Shown here in pieces: positions 34,939-42,610 of a stretch of 64,000 nt of DNA. The notes below the pieces were generated by a model. It saw nothing but the letters and a program-made list of their open reading frames with translations. It did no database searches and had not been told where the DNA came from. This DNA comes from Curtobacterium aurantiacum. GTDB taxonomy: Bacteria; Actinomycetota; Actinomycetes; Actinomycetales; Microbacteriaceae. The position numbers and the translations under genes were made by a program. Where the stretch lies: contig NZ_JAHEWN010000006.1 in the NCBI RefSeq assembly GCF_018598555.1, positions 1-64,000 on the forward strand, in the 5' to 3' direction. The first letter of the stretch is position 1; each line of letters begins with the position of its first letter.

Positions 34939-35237
34939 GGGCGCATCCTTCGGTTGGTCGTGCTCGTCGCGGCGCGGCGAGCGTTGGTGATCGCTGCGCC
35001 GAGCTTGCCGCCGTCGCGGCGGTTGCACTCGACGTGCGCGGGGCCGAGGTTGTCGAGGGCGTCGCTTCCGCCGGCACTCGCGTCGATGATGTGGCCGACG
35101 TCCCATGCCTGGTCGGGGAACACGAACCCACCGTGGCGGCAGGGCTGGTTGACGCACGCGGCGGGCAGCGTGGCGGCGATCCGCACGCGGGCCTTGCGCA
35201 GCGCGGTGCCCGTCGCGCCGCGGTGGTGTCTGCTCAC
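34932..35237 (-). CDS. HNH endonuclease (packaging associated)
   Basis: 101 aa from GTG 35237 (GTGA overlap). Zinc Cys pairs C29/C33 and a C71 partner, and the catalytic WDVGHIIDASAGGSDALDNLGPAH stretch in which H49, N63 and H68 give the H-N-H pattern. In many phages an HNH protein beside TerL is needed for cos-site cutting and packaging; here it may replace the missing small terminase function. Confidence 0.85.
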   Translation of the reverse strand: MSRHHRGATGTALRKARVRIAATLPAACVNQPCRHGGFVFPDQAWDVGHIIDASAGGSDALDNLGPAHVECNRRDGGKLGAAITNARRAATSTTNRRMRPW

Positions 35238-35596
35238 GTGGCCCGCCGCCGCTGCGCTCGGTCCTCGTGCACGGCCTCGATCGCTGCTGCTTCGAGCGCG
35301 GTGGCGATCGCGTGCGCCTCGTCGGGTTCGAGCCACCGGCTGACGTCCGCGATGTCGAGGCGGACGGCCACGCCGCCGGGGACGAACGATCCGACCGACA
35401 CGGCGATGCCGAGGTCTCGGAGGCTCGTGCCGATCTCGGTCACGCGATCTCTCGGTGCTGTCCCTGCGCCTTGCTCTGGACGCAAGGTGATGGTCAGGAC
35501 TGCACCGCAGCGTCGACATAGTCCCGCGTCGTCGGGATCGTGCGAGTCGTACCCAGCTGCGACACAGTCGGCGGGCTCGCGGATGCTTAGTGCCAC
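35234..35596 (-). CDS. Small phage protein with zinc-ribbon-like N-terminus
   Basis: 120 aa from GTG 35596 (GGAGG seven bases upstream). CVAAGYDSHDPDDAGLCRRCG suggests a small zinc ribbon; the rest is an alpha/beta segment (IGTSLRDLGIAVSVGSFV, WLEPDEAHAIATALEAAAIEA). No family recognised; position suggests an early or DNA-associated role. Confidence 0.6.
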   Translation of the reverse strand: MALSIREPADCVAAGYDSHDPDDAGLCRRCGAVLTITLRPEQGAGTAPRDRVTEIGTSLRDLGIAVSVGSFVPGGVAVRLDIADVSRWLEPDEAHAIATALEAAAIEAVHEDRAQRRRAT

Positions 35597-35733
35597 CGGT
35601 TCCTCCAACGGTTCTCGCGAGGGGCGTCGGTCTTCCGACGCCGAGGACGAGGGGCAGGGAGGCAGAGCATCACCCACGCTGCTGCTGCGAGTGCGAGCAG
35701 CACGTACGGGTCGTTGTGCATGTCGGGGGTCAT
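35587..35733 (-). CDS. Very small phage membrane peptide
   Basis: 48 aa. A single hydrophobic segment (PYVLLALAAAAWVMLCLPAP) and a highly basic C-terminus. ATG 35733 overlaps the upstream stop as ATGA, with GAGG before it, so it is likely translated. Function unknown. Confidence 0.5.
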   Translation of the reverse strand: MTPDMHNDPYVLLALAAAAWVMLCLPAPRPRRRKTDAPRENRWRNRWH

Positions 35734-36353
35734 CGTTCCTCGTCTCGTGCGCCGCAGGCGTTGAGGCACCAGCCGGTCGTGGGGTGGAAGTCGTGGAGTC
35801 CGGTGCGGGTCGTGCAAGTAGCTCCGCGCGCGGTCTGTGGTTGCTTTGGGTAGTGAGATAGATGTGTGGATGGTTCAGGGACGGTTTGGGTGGCGCTTGC
35901 GCCACCCCCCGGGGTGTCACCTGCGCCACCGGGTGGCGCGAACGCCACCCGGTTCGGGTGGCACTCGGCGCGGTGGCAGTAGAGGACCCTGAGGCGTCGC
36001 TCGCGGGGCCTGAGCGGCTTGCCGCACGTCACGCACGAGACGCGGTGGGCGGTCGTGCGGTCGCAGTTCACCGGGCAGGCGAGGGTGACGTGGTAGAGGT
36101 TCGGGCGGTCGAAGTCGGCCATGCCGCGGAGCCCGCCGGCCTGCAGGTCACGGCGGACCTCGCCGGACTTGATCAGCTGTTCGATCGCCCGCTGGACGCC
36201 TCGCTCGTCGACGTTCGCGTACGCGGCCAGGGTCGGCACGGACGGCCACGAGCCGCCGTCTCCGGCGTGGTTCGCGATGCCGAGGAGCACGATCTTCGCG
36301 GTGCCCTTCGCGTTGCTGTGGTGGAGCGCGAGGCTCATTGCCTCGACGCTCAC
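35730..36353 (-). CDS. Winged-helix DNA-binding phage protein
   Basis: 207 aa from GTG 36353 (GTGA overlap). The N-terminal ~75 residues form a helix-turn-helix resembling the replication-initiator/DnaD N-terminal type (GTAKIVLLGIANHAGDGG, WPSVPTLAAYANVDERGVQR, LIKSGEVRR). The middle has a Cys-rich zinc element (CVTCGKPLRPRERR, CHRAEC). Probably the only candidate replication or early regulatory protein in this phage. Confidence 0.65.
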   Translation of the reverse strand: MSVEAMSLALHHSNAKGTAKIVLLGIANHAGDGGSWPSVPTLAAYANVDERGVQRAIEQLIKSGEVRRDLQAGGLRGMADFDRPNLYHVTLACPVNCDRTTAHRVSCVTCGKPLRPRERRLRVLYCHRAECHPNRVAFAPPGGAGDTPGGGASATQTVPEPSTHLSHYPKQPQTARGATCTTRTGLHDFHPTTGWCLNACGARDEER

Positions 36354-36544
36354 GAGCGGCCTCCGGTGCGGATCGTCTCGACGTCGCGATCGCGGAACCG
36401 ACGCTGGTTCCCCGGCGTCCGGAACGCGGCGATCTTGCCGTCGCGCTCCCAACGCCGTACTGTCGCGATCGACACACCGAGACGGGTCGCAACGTCGCCG
36501 ATCGCGAGCACTTGCTCGTCGGTCTGGCTATTGCTATCGGTCAT
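36350..36544 (-). CDS. MerR/BldC-like HTH protein, putative excisionase or Cro-like regulator
   Basis: 64 aa from ATG 36544. VLAIGDVATRLGVSIATVRRWERDGKIAAFRTPGNQRRF is the winged-helix pattern shared by excisionases and BldC-like regulators. A promoter (TTGCAC at 36580-36575, TATCGT at 36557-36552) ends 7 bases before the ATG, implying a leaderless message. It is the first lytic gene, divergent from the repressor, so a Xis or Cro role is likely. Confidence 0.7.
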   Translation of the reverse strand: MTDSNSQTDEQVLAIGDVATRLGVSIATVRRWERDGKIAAFRTPGNQRRFRDRDVETIRTGGRS

Positions 36545-36551
36545 GACACGG

Positions 36552-36580
36552 ACGATAGCTATGTCTAGGTTCCAGTGCAA
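36552..36580 (-). promoter_or_regulatory. Early lytic promoter with overlapping operator
   Basis: Minus-strand -35 TTGCAC (36580-36575) and -10 TATCGT (36557-36552) with a 17-base spacer. The motif GATAGCTATGTCTAGGT (36554-36570 on plus) covers the -10 and spacer, where repressor binding would block transcription. Confidence 0.6.
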
Positions 36581-36606
36581 CTAGCTGGGTGGATTCTGCG
36601 TACCTA

Positions 36607-36636
36607 TTGACACGTCTGCGTAGGTATGGCTACGCT
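36607..36636 (+). promoter_or_regulatory. Repressor maintenance promoter with internal operator
   Basis: TTGACA (36607-36612) and TACGCT (36631-36636), 18-base spacer; transcription should start at or next to the ATG at 36644. CGTAGGTATGGCTAC (36619-36633) lies inside the promoter, as expected for autoregulation. Confidence 0.6.
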
Positions 36637-36643
36637 CGGCCCC

Positions 36644-36934
36644 ATGTCAAACGTGGTGCAGATGCGACACCGCTACCCGACCTTCTCGTTCGGTGAGCGC
36701 GTGCGGAAGGTCCGTCGAGAGAGCGGCATGACGCAGGCCGAGTTCGCCGAGCGGCTCGGTGTCGGACGTCAGGCGTATGCAGCCTGGGAGGTCGACAAGA
36801 ACCAGCCCCCGCGCATGGTCGAGGTCGCCGAGAAGCTCGAAGACCTCACCGGCGTCGCCCGGGAGTGGTTCCTCGGATGGGCCGACAACGGCTCACCGAC
36901 CTCTCCTGGGGGCATGGCAACTACGGGCCGGTAG
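36644..36934 (+). CDS. XRE-family phage repressor, truncated at attR
   Basis: 96 aa from ATG 36644, chosen because the -10 ends 7 bases upstream (leaderless); an in-frame ATG at 36626 lies inside the promoter. HTH_3 domain about residues 14-70 (FGERVRKVRRESGMTQAEF, RLGVGRQAYAAWEVDKNQPP). The att 9-mer covers codons for TTGR and the frame then stops at once in host DNA. Joined to the left prophage end, the frame continues 13 residues (YIAPVRHLSAVAA), giving a 109-aa viral form with an ssrA-like tail. Confidence 0.9.
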   Translation: MSNVVQMRHRYPTFSFGERVRKVRRESGMTQAEFAERLGVGRQAYAAWEVDKNQPPRMVEVAEKLEDLTGVAREWFLGWADNGSPTSPGGMATTGR

Positions 36935-36939
36935 CGTTG
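36918..36939 (+). other. Putative attR core region
   Basis: CAACTACGGGCCGGTAGCG followed by TTG: the 9-mer TACGGGCCG (36922-36930) repeats the left-end copy, with outer CAAC and GTTG inverted arms. It overlaps the last codons of the repressor gene. Confidence 0.65.
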
Positions 36940-36963
36940 TCAGCACGACGACAGGAGGCCTCT

Positions 36964-37152
36964 GTGCGCAAGTTCATGTTCAACGGTGCGGTGTGGAGTT
37001 CGCTCATCAGCGGCTACAGCGTGCTGCAGACCACCCGCCAAGGACCGCGTGACTGGCGGCTCGCGCTGACCTGGGTCGCGTGGATCGCCACGTCGATCGT
37101 GGCCATCGGCACGGTCGTCGAGGACGACCGCGCGGTCAAGGCGCGCCAGTAG
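36964..37152 (+). CDS. Small host membrane protein next to attR
   Basis: 62 aa from GTG 36964 (AGGAGG upstream). Begins RKFMFNGAVWSSLISGYSVL; one membrane segment (about 33-50, LALTWVAWIATSIVAIGTVV). In the reconstructed empty site it would sit about 86 bases from the divergent permease gene, so its own promoter was probably split by the phage and it may now be read from the repressor transcript. Function unknown. Confidence 0.6.
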   Translation: MRKFMFNGAVWSSLISGYSVLQTTRQGPRDWRLALTWVAWIATSIVAIGTVVEDDRAVKARQ

Positions 37153-37191
37153 GTCGAGACACGGCAGGCGGTCGTCGACGCGACCGGCCTG

Positions 37192-37237
37192 ACGAACGGG
37201 AGGCACGGTGCCAGCTGGCACCGTGCCTCCCGTTCGT
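37192..37237. terminator. Strong bidirectional terminator
   Basis: Perfect 22-base arms (37192-37213 and 37216-37237) form one of the longest GC-rich hairpins in the window, between the small membrane gene and the convergent MscS gene. Confidence 0.9.
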
Positions 37238-37276
37238 CGTCGTGGCCGTGCAGGGCACGCCGATCCCGTCACCGGA

Positions 37277-38452
37277 TCAGCGCTCCGACTCGGGGATGCC
37301 GGAGGTCTGGATCGGTCCGGTGAAGAGCGCACCGCGCTCGTCGTCGCCGAACAGCTGGGAGTCCCCCTCTGCCGGACGTCCGCGTCGGCGCGGTGCCGGG
37401 GCGGTCGGCTCGGTGAGCTGCACCCGCTGGACCGGCAGGGCATCCGGGTGGGTCCGCTGGATCCACTCGACCATCTCCTCGCGCACGTAGCAGCGCAGGT
37501 CGAAGAGCCCGCCGGCGTCCGGAGCGGTGACGAGGATGCGGACCCGGACCAGTCCCCCGACGGCGTCGGTGACCTGGAGCACCTTGACCCGGCGGTCCCA
37601 GATCGTCGACGTGTCGAGGATCCGGTCGAGCTCGGCGCGCATGTCGGCCGGGCTCACCCGCCAGTCGAGGTCGAACTCCACGGCGCCGAGGAGCTCGCTG
37701 CCGGTGCGCGTCCAGTTCTCGAACGGGGTGCTCGTGAAGTACGTCGACGGCAGGACGAACCGTCGGTCGTCCCACAGGTGCACGACGACGTAGGTGAGGG
37801 TGATCTCCTCGATCCGGCCCCACTGCTGCTCGACCACGACGACGTCGTCCACCCGGATCGAGCCGGAGAACGCCAGCTGCATGCCCGCGAACACGTTGCC
37901 GAGCGTGGACTGGGCGGCGAGGCCCGCGACCACCGAGATGAGCCCGGCGCTGGCGAGGACGCTCGCGCCGGCCGCCTCGACCCCGTCGAAGGTCAGCAGG
38001 ATCGCGCCGACGGCGATGATGACGAGCAGGGCGACGGTGAGCCGTCGGATGATGAGCACCTGCGTGCGGATGCGTCGTGCCTGGCGGTTGTCCGGCACGT
38101 CGATGCGGAAGCGGTGCAGCCCGAGGTCCTCGAGGAAGATCGCGACCTGGCACGCGAGCCAGCAACCCGCCGCGATCGTGACGATGAGGAAGGCGTGCAC
38201 GACCTCGTCGCGCCACGGGTACGCGTCGGCGTTCCTCGGGATGCTGGACGTGAACGCGATCCAGAGCAGCACCACCAGGAGCACCGTGCGGAAGGGGTGT
38301 TTGGTCCGGCGCGAGAGCACGCCGGCCCAGCGTTCCCGGCGCGCGATCGCCCGGAGGACCAGGTGCAGGACGAGGGCGACGACGGCGGTGACGAGCAGGG
38401 CGAACCCGATCGCGACGAGGAGTCGGAGGAGGATGTCCATCCCTCCATGCAA
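37277..38452 (-). CDS. MscS-family mechanosensitive channel
   Basis: 391 aa. About five membrane segments (residues 5-27, 57-75, 90-108, 139-158, 165-190). The pore/beta domain signature is [20 protein letters not shown] followed by [21 protein letters not shown] and FENWTR. The C-terminal ~60 residues are a polar tail. Opens under membrane tension to release solutes on hypo-osmotic shock. A second in-frame ATG (38440) is also possible; neither has an ideal ribosome site. Confidence 0.88.
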   Translation of the reverse strand: MHGGMDILLRLLVAIGFALLVTAVVALVLHLVLRAIARRERWAGVLSRRTKHPFRTVLLVVLLWIAFTSSIPRNADAYPWRDEVVHAFLIVTIAAGCWLACQVAIFLEDLGLHRFRIDVPDNRQARRIRTQVLIIRRLTVALLVIIAVGAILLTFDGVEAAGASVLASAGLISVVAGLAAQSTLGNVFAGMQLAFSGSIRVDDVVVVEQQWGRIEEITLTYVVVHLWDDRRFVLPSTYFTSTPFENWTRTGSELLGAVEFDLDWRVSPADMRAELDRILDTSTIWDRRVKVLQVTDAVGGLVRVRILVTAPDAGGLFDLRCYVREEMVEWIQRTHPDALPVQRVQLTEPTAPAPRRRGRPAEGDSQLFGDDERGALFTGPIQTSGIPESER

Positions 38453-38578
38453 GCAACGGACGGCGACCGTCGTTCAGGAACCGGGGCCGATGACCTGTGC
38501 GGACGCTCAGTCGTCCAGATCGACTCGATCGTGGGTCCGAGTGACACCCCGGTCCGGTGCGCATGTAGGTTGTCGCGC

Positions 38579-40123
38579 ATGACAGCGCAGAACGACACGG
38601 GTGTGAACCGAGCGCCGGCGAACGACTTCTCGCACGAGCAGGAGGGCTACCAGCACGGTCTGAAGCCCCGGCAACTGCAGATGATCGCCATCGGCGGCGC
38701 GATCGGGACCGGCCTCTTCCTCGGAGCCGGCGGACGACTCCACACCGCTGGGCCCGCACTCGCGCTGACCTACCTGGTCGCCGGGATCTTCGCCTTCTTC
38801 ATCCTGCGGGCACTGGGCGAGCTGGTGCTCCACCGTCCGTCCTCGGGGTCGTTCATCTCGTACGCACGCGAGTTCTACGGTGAGAAGTTCGCGTACGCCG
38901 CCGGCTGGATGTACTTCCTGAACTGGGCGATGACCTCGATCGTCGACACGACCGCCGTCGCGATCTACCTGCAGTACTGGTCCGCCTTCACCGCGGCGCC
39001 GCAGTGGCTGCTGGCGCTGATCGCCCTGGTCGTCGTCCTCGCCGCGAACATGGTCGCGGTGAAGGTCTTCGGCGAGCTCGAGTTCTGGTTCGCCCTGATC
39101 AAGGTCGCCGCGCTCGTGGCGTTCCTGGTGGTCGCCATCGTGTGGCTCGTCTTCGCGTTCCCGGTCGAGGCCGGCGGCGAGGCCGTGCGCACCGGGTTCA
39201 CGATCTGGGGCGACAACGGCGGGCTGTTCCCGAACGGGCTGCTCCCCGCGGTCATCGTGATCCAGGGCGTCGTGTTCGCGTACGCGGCGATCGAGCTCGT
39301 CGGCACGGCCTCGGGTGAGACGCAGAACACCGAGAAGGTCATCCCTCGCGCGATCAACTCCGTCGTCTTCCGCATCGCGGTCTTCTACGTCGGCTCGATC
39401 ATCCTGCTCTCCCTGCTGCTGCCGTACACGGCGTACAAGGAGGGCGAGAGCCCGTTCGTGACGTTCTTCTCGTCGCTCGGCAACCCGCAGGTCGGTTCGA
39501 TCGTCGGCGGGATCATGAACTTCGTCGTGCTCACCGCCGCGCTGTCGTCGCTGAACGCCGGCCTCTACTCGACCGGTCGCGCGCTCCACTCGATGGGCAT
39601 GAACGGCTCGGCGCCGAAGTGGACCACGAAGATGTCGAAGGGCGGCGTGCCGTACGCCGGCATCCTGCTCACCGCGGCGTTCACCGTCGCGGGTGTGGTG
39701 CTGAACTACTTCGTGCCGAGTCAGGCGTTCGAGATCGCGCTGAACATCGCCAGCCTCGGCATCATCACGGCCTGGGGCACGATCATCCTGTGCCAGATGC
39801 GGCTCCGCCAGTGGGCCAAGCAGGGGCTCGCGAAGGAACCCACCTTCCGGCTGCCGGGTGCACCGGTCACGGCGTGGCTGACCCTGGCGTTCCTGGCGTC
39901 GGTCATCGTCCTGATGGCGATCGACTACCCCGTGGGCACGTACACGATCGCCTCGCTGGTCATCGTCATCCCGCTGCTCATCGTTGGCTGGTTCCTGCAG
40001 CGCGACCGCATCCTGCGCATCGCCGCCCTGCGCGAAGGCGTCACGGGTCCGTACCCGATCGGTGTCCGCAACCCCGCAGCCCAGGTCCGCCGCGACGGCG
40101 ACCGGGACGACGACGGGGCGTAG
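38579..40123 (+). CDS. ansP: L-asparagine permease, AAT family
   Basis: 514 aa, 12 membrane segments. [24 protein letters not shown] and [48 protein letters not shown] (split motif) match AnsP-type amino acid/polyamine/cation permeases of actinobacteria. A TAGGTT element ends 8 bases before the ATG, suggesting a leaderless message. Other amino acids of this family, such as GABA, cannot be excluded. Confidence 0.85.
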   Translation: MTAQNDTGVNRAPANDFSHEQEGYQHGLKPRQLQMIAIGGAIGTGLFLGAGGRLHTAGPALALTYLVAGIFAFFILRALGELVLHRPSSGSFISYAREFYGEKFAYAAGWMYFLNWAMTSIVDTTAVAIYLQYWSAFTAAPQWLLALIALVVVLAANMVAVKVFGELEFWFALIKVAALVAFLVVAIVWLVFAFPVEAGGEAVRTGFTIWGDNGGLFPNGLLPAVIVIQGVVFAYAAIELVGTASGETQNTEKVIPRAINSVVFRIAVFYVGSIILLSLLLPYTAYKEGESPFVTFFSSLGNPQVGSIVGGIMNFVVLTAALSSLNAGLYSTGRALHSMGMNGSAPKWTTKMSKGGVPYAGILLTAAFTVAGVVLNYFVPSQAFEIALNIASLGIITAWGTIILCQMRLRQWAKQGLAKEPTFRLPGAPVTAWLTLAFLASVIVLMAIDYPVGTYTIASLVIVIPLLIVGWFLQRDRILRIAALREGVTGPYPIGVRNPAAQVRRDGDRDDDGA

Positions 40124-40167
40124 CCGCTCCGCTTGTCCCCGGAGCGCAAGGCCCGCAGGGCGAACAC

Positions 40168-40214
40168 GAACGGTCCGGCACCCGTCGCTACTATCGGCGG
40201 GTGCCGGACCGTTC
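40168..40214. terminator. Hairpin between ansP and the 40201 gene
   Basis: Perfect 17-bp stem (40168-40184 with 40198-40214), 13-base loop, followed by a T-rich stretch: a good terminator for ansP. Its right arm covers the GTG start of the next gene. Confidence 0.75.
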
Positions 40215-40500
40215 TGCTTCTCCCACCCTCGACCTGCAGCTCAGCTGGCGGGGTGCATTCGGGCGTCTCCGCGTGTTCGCGGACCGGCTCGAAGCCGAGA
40301 CCGACTACCAGCGCGAGGCCCGGACCGTGGTGCCGATGGAGCACGTGCAGGGGTGGCGGCTCGGCCCGTGTGACGAGGACGCCGTCTGCGTCGAGTTCGT
40401 CGCGGAGCAGGAGACGTACCGGGTGCTGCTCGACACCCCGGACGAGCAACTCGCCTCGTTGGCGATCCGGAAGGTGCTCGGGCCGCCGCTCGAGTCGTGA
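40201..40500 (+). CDS. Small conserved-looking hypothetical protein
   Basis: 99 aa. LDLQLSWRGAFGRLRVFADRLEA, then an alternating beta pattern (RTVVPMEHVQGWRLGPCDEDAVCVEFVAEQ) and a C-terminal helix. A TACTAT element (40189-40194) ends 6 bases before the GTG at 40201, suggesting a leaderless start placed in the loop of the upstream hairpin. Codon use is like the host. Function unknown. Confidence 0.6.
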   Translation: MPDRSASPTLDLQLSWRGAFGRLRVFADRLEAETDYQREARTVVPMEHVQGWRLGPCDEDAVCVEFVAEQETYRVLLDTPDEQLASLAIRKVLGPPLES

Positions 40501-40524
40501 GCGACAGCGGCCGACGCGTGCCGG

Positions 40525-41181
40525 TCAGTCGTCGGTGTCGACGCGGTCGGTGACGACGTCACCGGAGCCGGCGTCGATGCGCACGCTGTGCTTCGTGCCC
40601 GAGGAGTCGACCACGTCGCCCTCCCAGACGACCGTGCCGACGTGGTCGTCGAGACCGAGCTCGGTGACGGTGCCGGCGTGCAGGTCCTGGAAGGCGTCGA
40701 CGGCCTGCTTGACGCTGAGGTCCGCGGCGGCGGCGAAGCGCTCGTGCTCGGCCTGGTCGTCCGCGTCGGCGGCCTCGGTCTGCGGCGTGCCGGCGACCGC
40801 GGTGCCGTCGGCGTCGGTGTGCACCTCGTGCTCGGTGCCGTCCTTCGTCACGACGAGGACCTCGTAGGTGGAGGCGCCCTGCTCCTGCTCGACCGAGATG
40901 ACGGTGCCGGAGCCGACCTCGCCACGGGCGGTGGCGACGGCGGCGAGCAGCGCCTTGTTCGAGCCCGCGGAGGCCGCGGAGGACGACCCGGAGGTCGTCG
41001 AGCCGGAGGACGACGAGCCGGTGGCGGACGAGCCAACCGAGCCGGAGCCGGCCGAGCCCGTGTCGTCGTCGGAGTCGTCGCTGGCGCAGCCGGTGAGCGC
41101 GAGCGCCGCGGCGATCGGCAGGGCGGCGAACGCGGCGATGCGGCGGGCGGAGGGCTTCTGGTGCTGGGTGCGGAGGTTCAT
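40525..41181 (-). CDS. PepSY-domain lipoprotein
   Basis: 218 aa. Lipoprotein signal with lipobox LTGC (Cys32), then a Ser/Gly-rich spacer (about 34-75), then two PepSY-like repeats (KALLAAVATARGEVGSGTVISVEQ; LSVKQAVDAFQDLHAGTVTELGL ... DVVTDRV). Secreted and membrane-anchored. It is followed upstream by a two-component pair oriented the same way, so it may be part of the same response. A start at 41193 is also possible. Confidence 0.8.
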   Translation of the reverse strand: MNLRTQHQKPSARRIAAFAALPIAAALALTGCASDDSDDDTGSAGSGSVGSSATGSSSSGSTTSGSSSAASAGSNKALLAAVATARGEVGSGTVISVEQEQGASTYEVLVVTKDGTEHEVHTDADGTAVAGTPQTEAADADDQAEHERFAAAADLSVKQAVDAFQDLHAGTVTELGLDDHVGTVVWEGDVVDSSGTKHSVRIDAGSGDVVTDRVDTDD

Positions 41182-41230
41182 GTGGACGAGCATGTCGGCG
41201 GGGTGCTGAAGCAGCCCTGAAGCCGCCTGT

Positions 41231-42610
41231 TCAGCCGCCGAGTGCGATGCGGACGACGAAGCGTGCGCCACCGAGCGGGGACGCAACGACGGTCGCGTCA
41301 CCGCCGTGGGCACGGACGGCGTCGCGCACGATGGCGAGTCCGAGTCCCGCGCCACCGGCGTCCCGGCTGCGCGCCTCGTCGAGTCGCACGAACCGCTCGA
41401 AGACCCGCTCCCGCTCGTCCTCGGGCACCCCGGAACCGTCGTCGTCGACCGTGAGCACCGCAGACCCGTCGTGCTCGGCGAGCGAGACCGCGACGCGTGT
41501 GCTCGCGTGCCGGACGGCGTTGTCGACGAGGTTCCGGACCACCCCCGCCAGCACGCGCTCGTCGCCGAGGACCCGTGCCGCCGAGATCGCCGAGCCGTCC
41601 ACCCGGACCGCCGCGGCGACGCGGCTGTGCGCGGGCGCGGCACCGGCCGTGGAGCGTGCCCTCGCCCGCGCCACGGCGTCGAGTGCCAGGTCGTCGAGGT
41701 CGACGGGGCGCCGCGTCCGGATCCCGCCCTCGTCGAGGCGGGAGAGCTCGAGCAGCCCGGTGACGAGGTCCTGCAGGCGCACCGCCTCGGACCGGACGAC
41801 GTCGGCGAGGTCGGCCACCTCGGTCCGCTCCGGGTGCGCGACGGCGACCTCGGCGTGCTGCCGGATCGAGGCGATCGGTGACCGGAGTTCGTGGGAGGCG
41901 TCGGACACGAAACGCCGTTGGCTCTCGGCCGACCGCTCGAGTCGGTCGAGCATGGTGTTCATGGTGGTCGCGAGCCGAGCGACCTCGTCGCCGGTGTCCG
42001 GCACCTCCACCCGCGCGTCCGGACGGGCGGCGCGGATCGTCTCGACCTCGGCGCGCATGCGCTCCACCGGCCGCAGCGACCGCCCGGTGACGGTCCACGT
42101 GACGGCCACCAGCAGGAGCACGAGCACGGGGACGCCGACGGCGAGGAGGACGACGGCGGTGCGGACGGCGGTGTCGGCCTGGTCGAGCGTGGCGCCGTAG
42201 ACGAGCGTGGCCTCGCCACCGCCCGGCAGGTCCACGTCGTCCGCCACGAGCAGCCAGTGTTCCCCGTCGTGCGTCCACCGGGACTCGTCGCTGGTGGGCA
42301 GCGCGGCCCCGTCGGCGTCCTCGCCGTGCGCCAGGACCGTCCCGCCGTCGCCGACGACCTGCACCAGGACGTCCTCGTAGTCCGCCACGGCTGCCGCGCC
42401 GTCCGCCTCGACCCGGGAGGACACCTGCTCGAGCCCCGCCTCGGCCGAGGTGCGCACGCCGTCGAGCAAGACGAGCCGGAGCACGACGACGAACGCGACG
42501 GCACCGACGACCAGGGCGGCGAGCACGACGACCCCCGCGCCGAGGGTGGTGCGGGCCCGGACCGACCGGAACCGTCGCCGCCGGGTCGTCGCCCCGGCGC
42601 CGTCAGCCAC
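41231..42610 (-). CDS. Two-component sensor histidine kinase
   Basis: 459 aa from GTG 42610, overlapping the regulator stop by 8 bases (a start at 42661 would overlap by 59). Two membrane segments flank an extracytoplasmic sensor (about 45-150); HAMP follows; HisKA has the phospho-His in SDASHELRSPIASI; HATPase motifs LVDNAVRHAS, DDGSGVPEDERERVFERF and GGAGLGLAIV are intact. Partner of the adjacent OmpR-type regulator. Confidence 0.92.
   Translation of the reverse strand: MADGAGATTRRRRFRSVRARTTLGAGVVVLAALVVGAVAFVVVLRLVLLDGVRTSAEAGLEQVSSRVEADGAAAVADYEDVLVQVVGDGGTVLAHGEDADGAALPTSDESRWTHDGEHWLLVADDVDLPGGGEATLVYGATLDQADTAVRTAVVLLAVGVPVLVLLLVAVTWTVTGRSLRPVERMRAEVETIRAARPDARVEVPDTGDEVARLATTMNTMLDRLERSAESQRRFVSDASHELRSPIASIRQHAEVAVAHPERTEVADLADVVRSEAVRLQDLVTGLLELSRLDEGGIRTRRPVDLDDLALDAVARARARSTAGAAPAHSRVAAAVRVDGSAISAARVLGDERVLAGVVRNLVDNAVRHASTRVAVSLAEHDGSAVLTVDDDGSGVPEDERERVFERFVRLDEARSRDAGGAGLGLAIVRDAVRAHGGDATVVASPLGGARFVVRIALGG

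Larger units (their letters stand above)
20454..36930. mobile_element. Compact temperate siphovirus-type prophage (~16.5 kb)
   Basis: Bounded by direct 9-bp copies of TACGGGCCG. Contains integrase, holin, endolysin, tail tip, tape measure, tail tube, connectors, fused protease-capsid, portal, TerL, HNH, small HTH proteins and XRE repressor, with only a few dozen non-coding bases except at the ends. No replication, DNA-metabolism or recombination genes and no small terminase. Structural genes are all minus strand; int and the repressor are plus strand. Every gene appears intact, so the prophage may be inducible. The bounds rest on the short repeat plus the reading-frame reconstruction described for the repressor. 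Confidence 0.85.

Noticed and set aside
35234-35929. 231-codon version of the zinc-ribbon phage protein
   Set aside because: The upstream part overlaps two other coupled genes and lacks a ribosome site; GTG 35596 has GGAGG.
20694-36945. Inverted 8-mer CTGACAAC / GTTGTCAG near both prophage ends as att
   Set aside because: It is inverted, not direct, and would not restore a reading frame; TACGGGCCG is direct and does.
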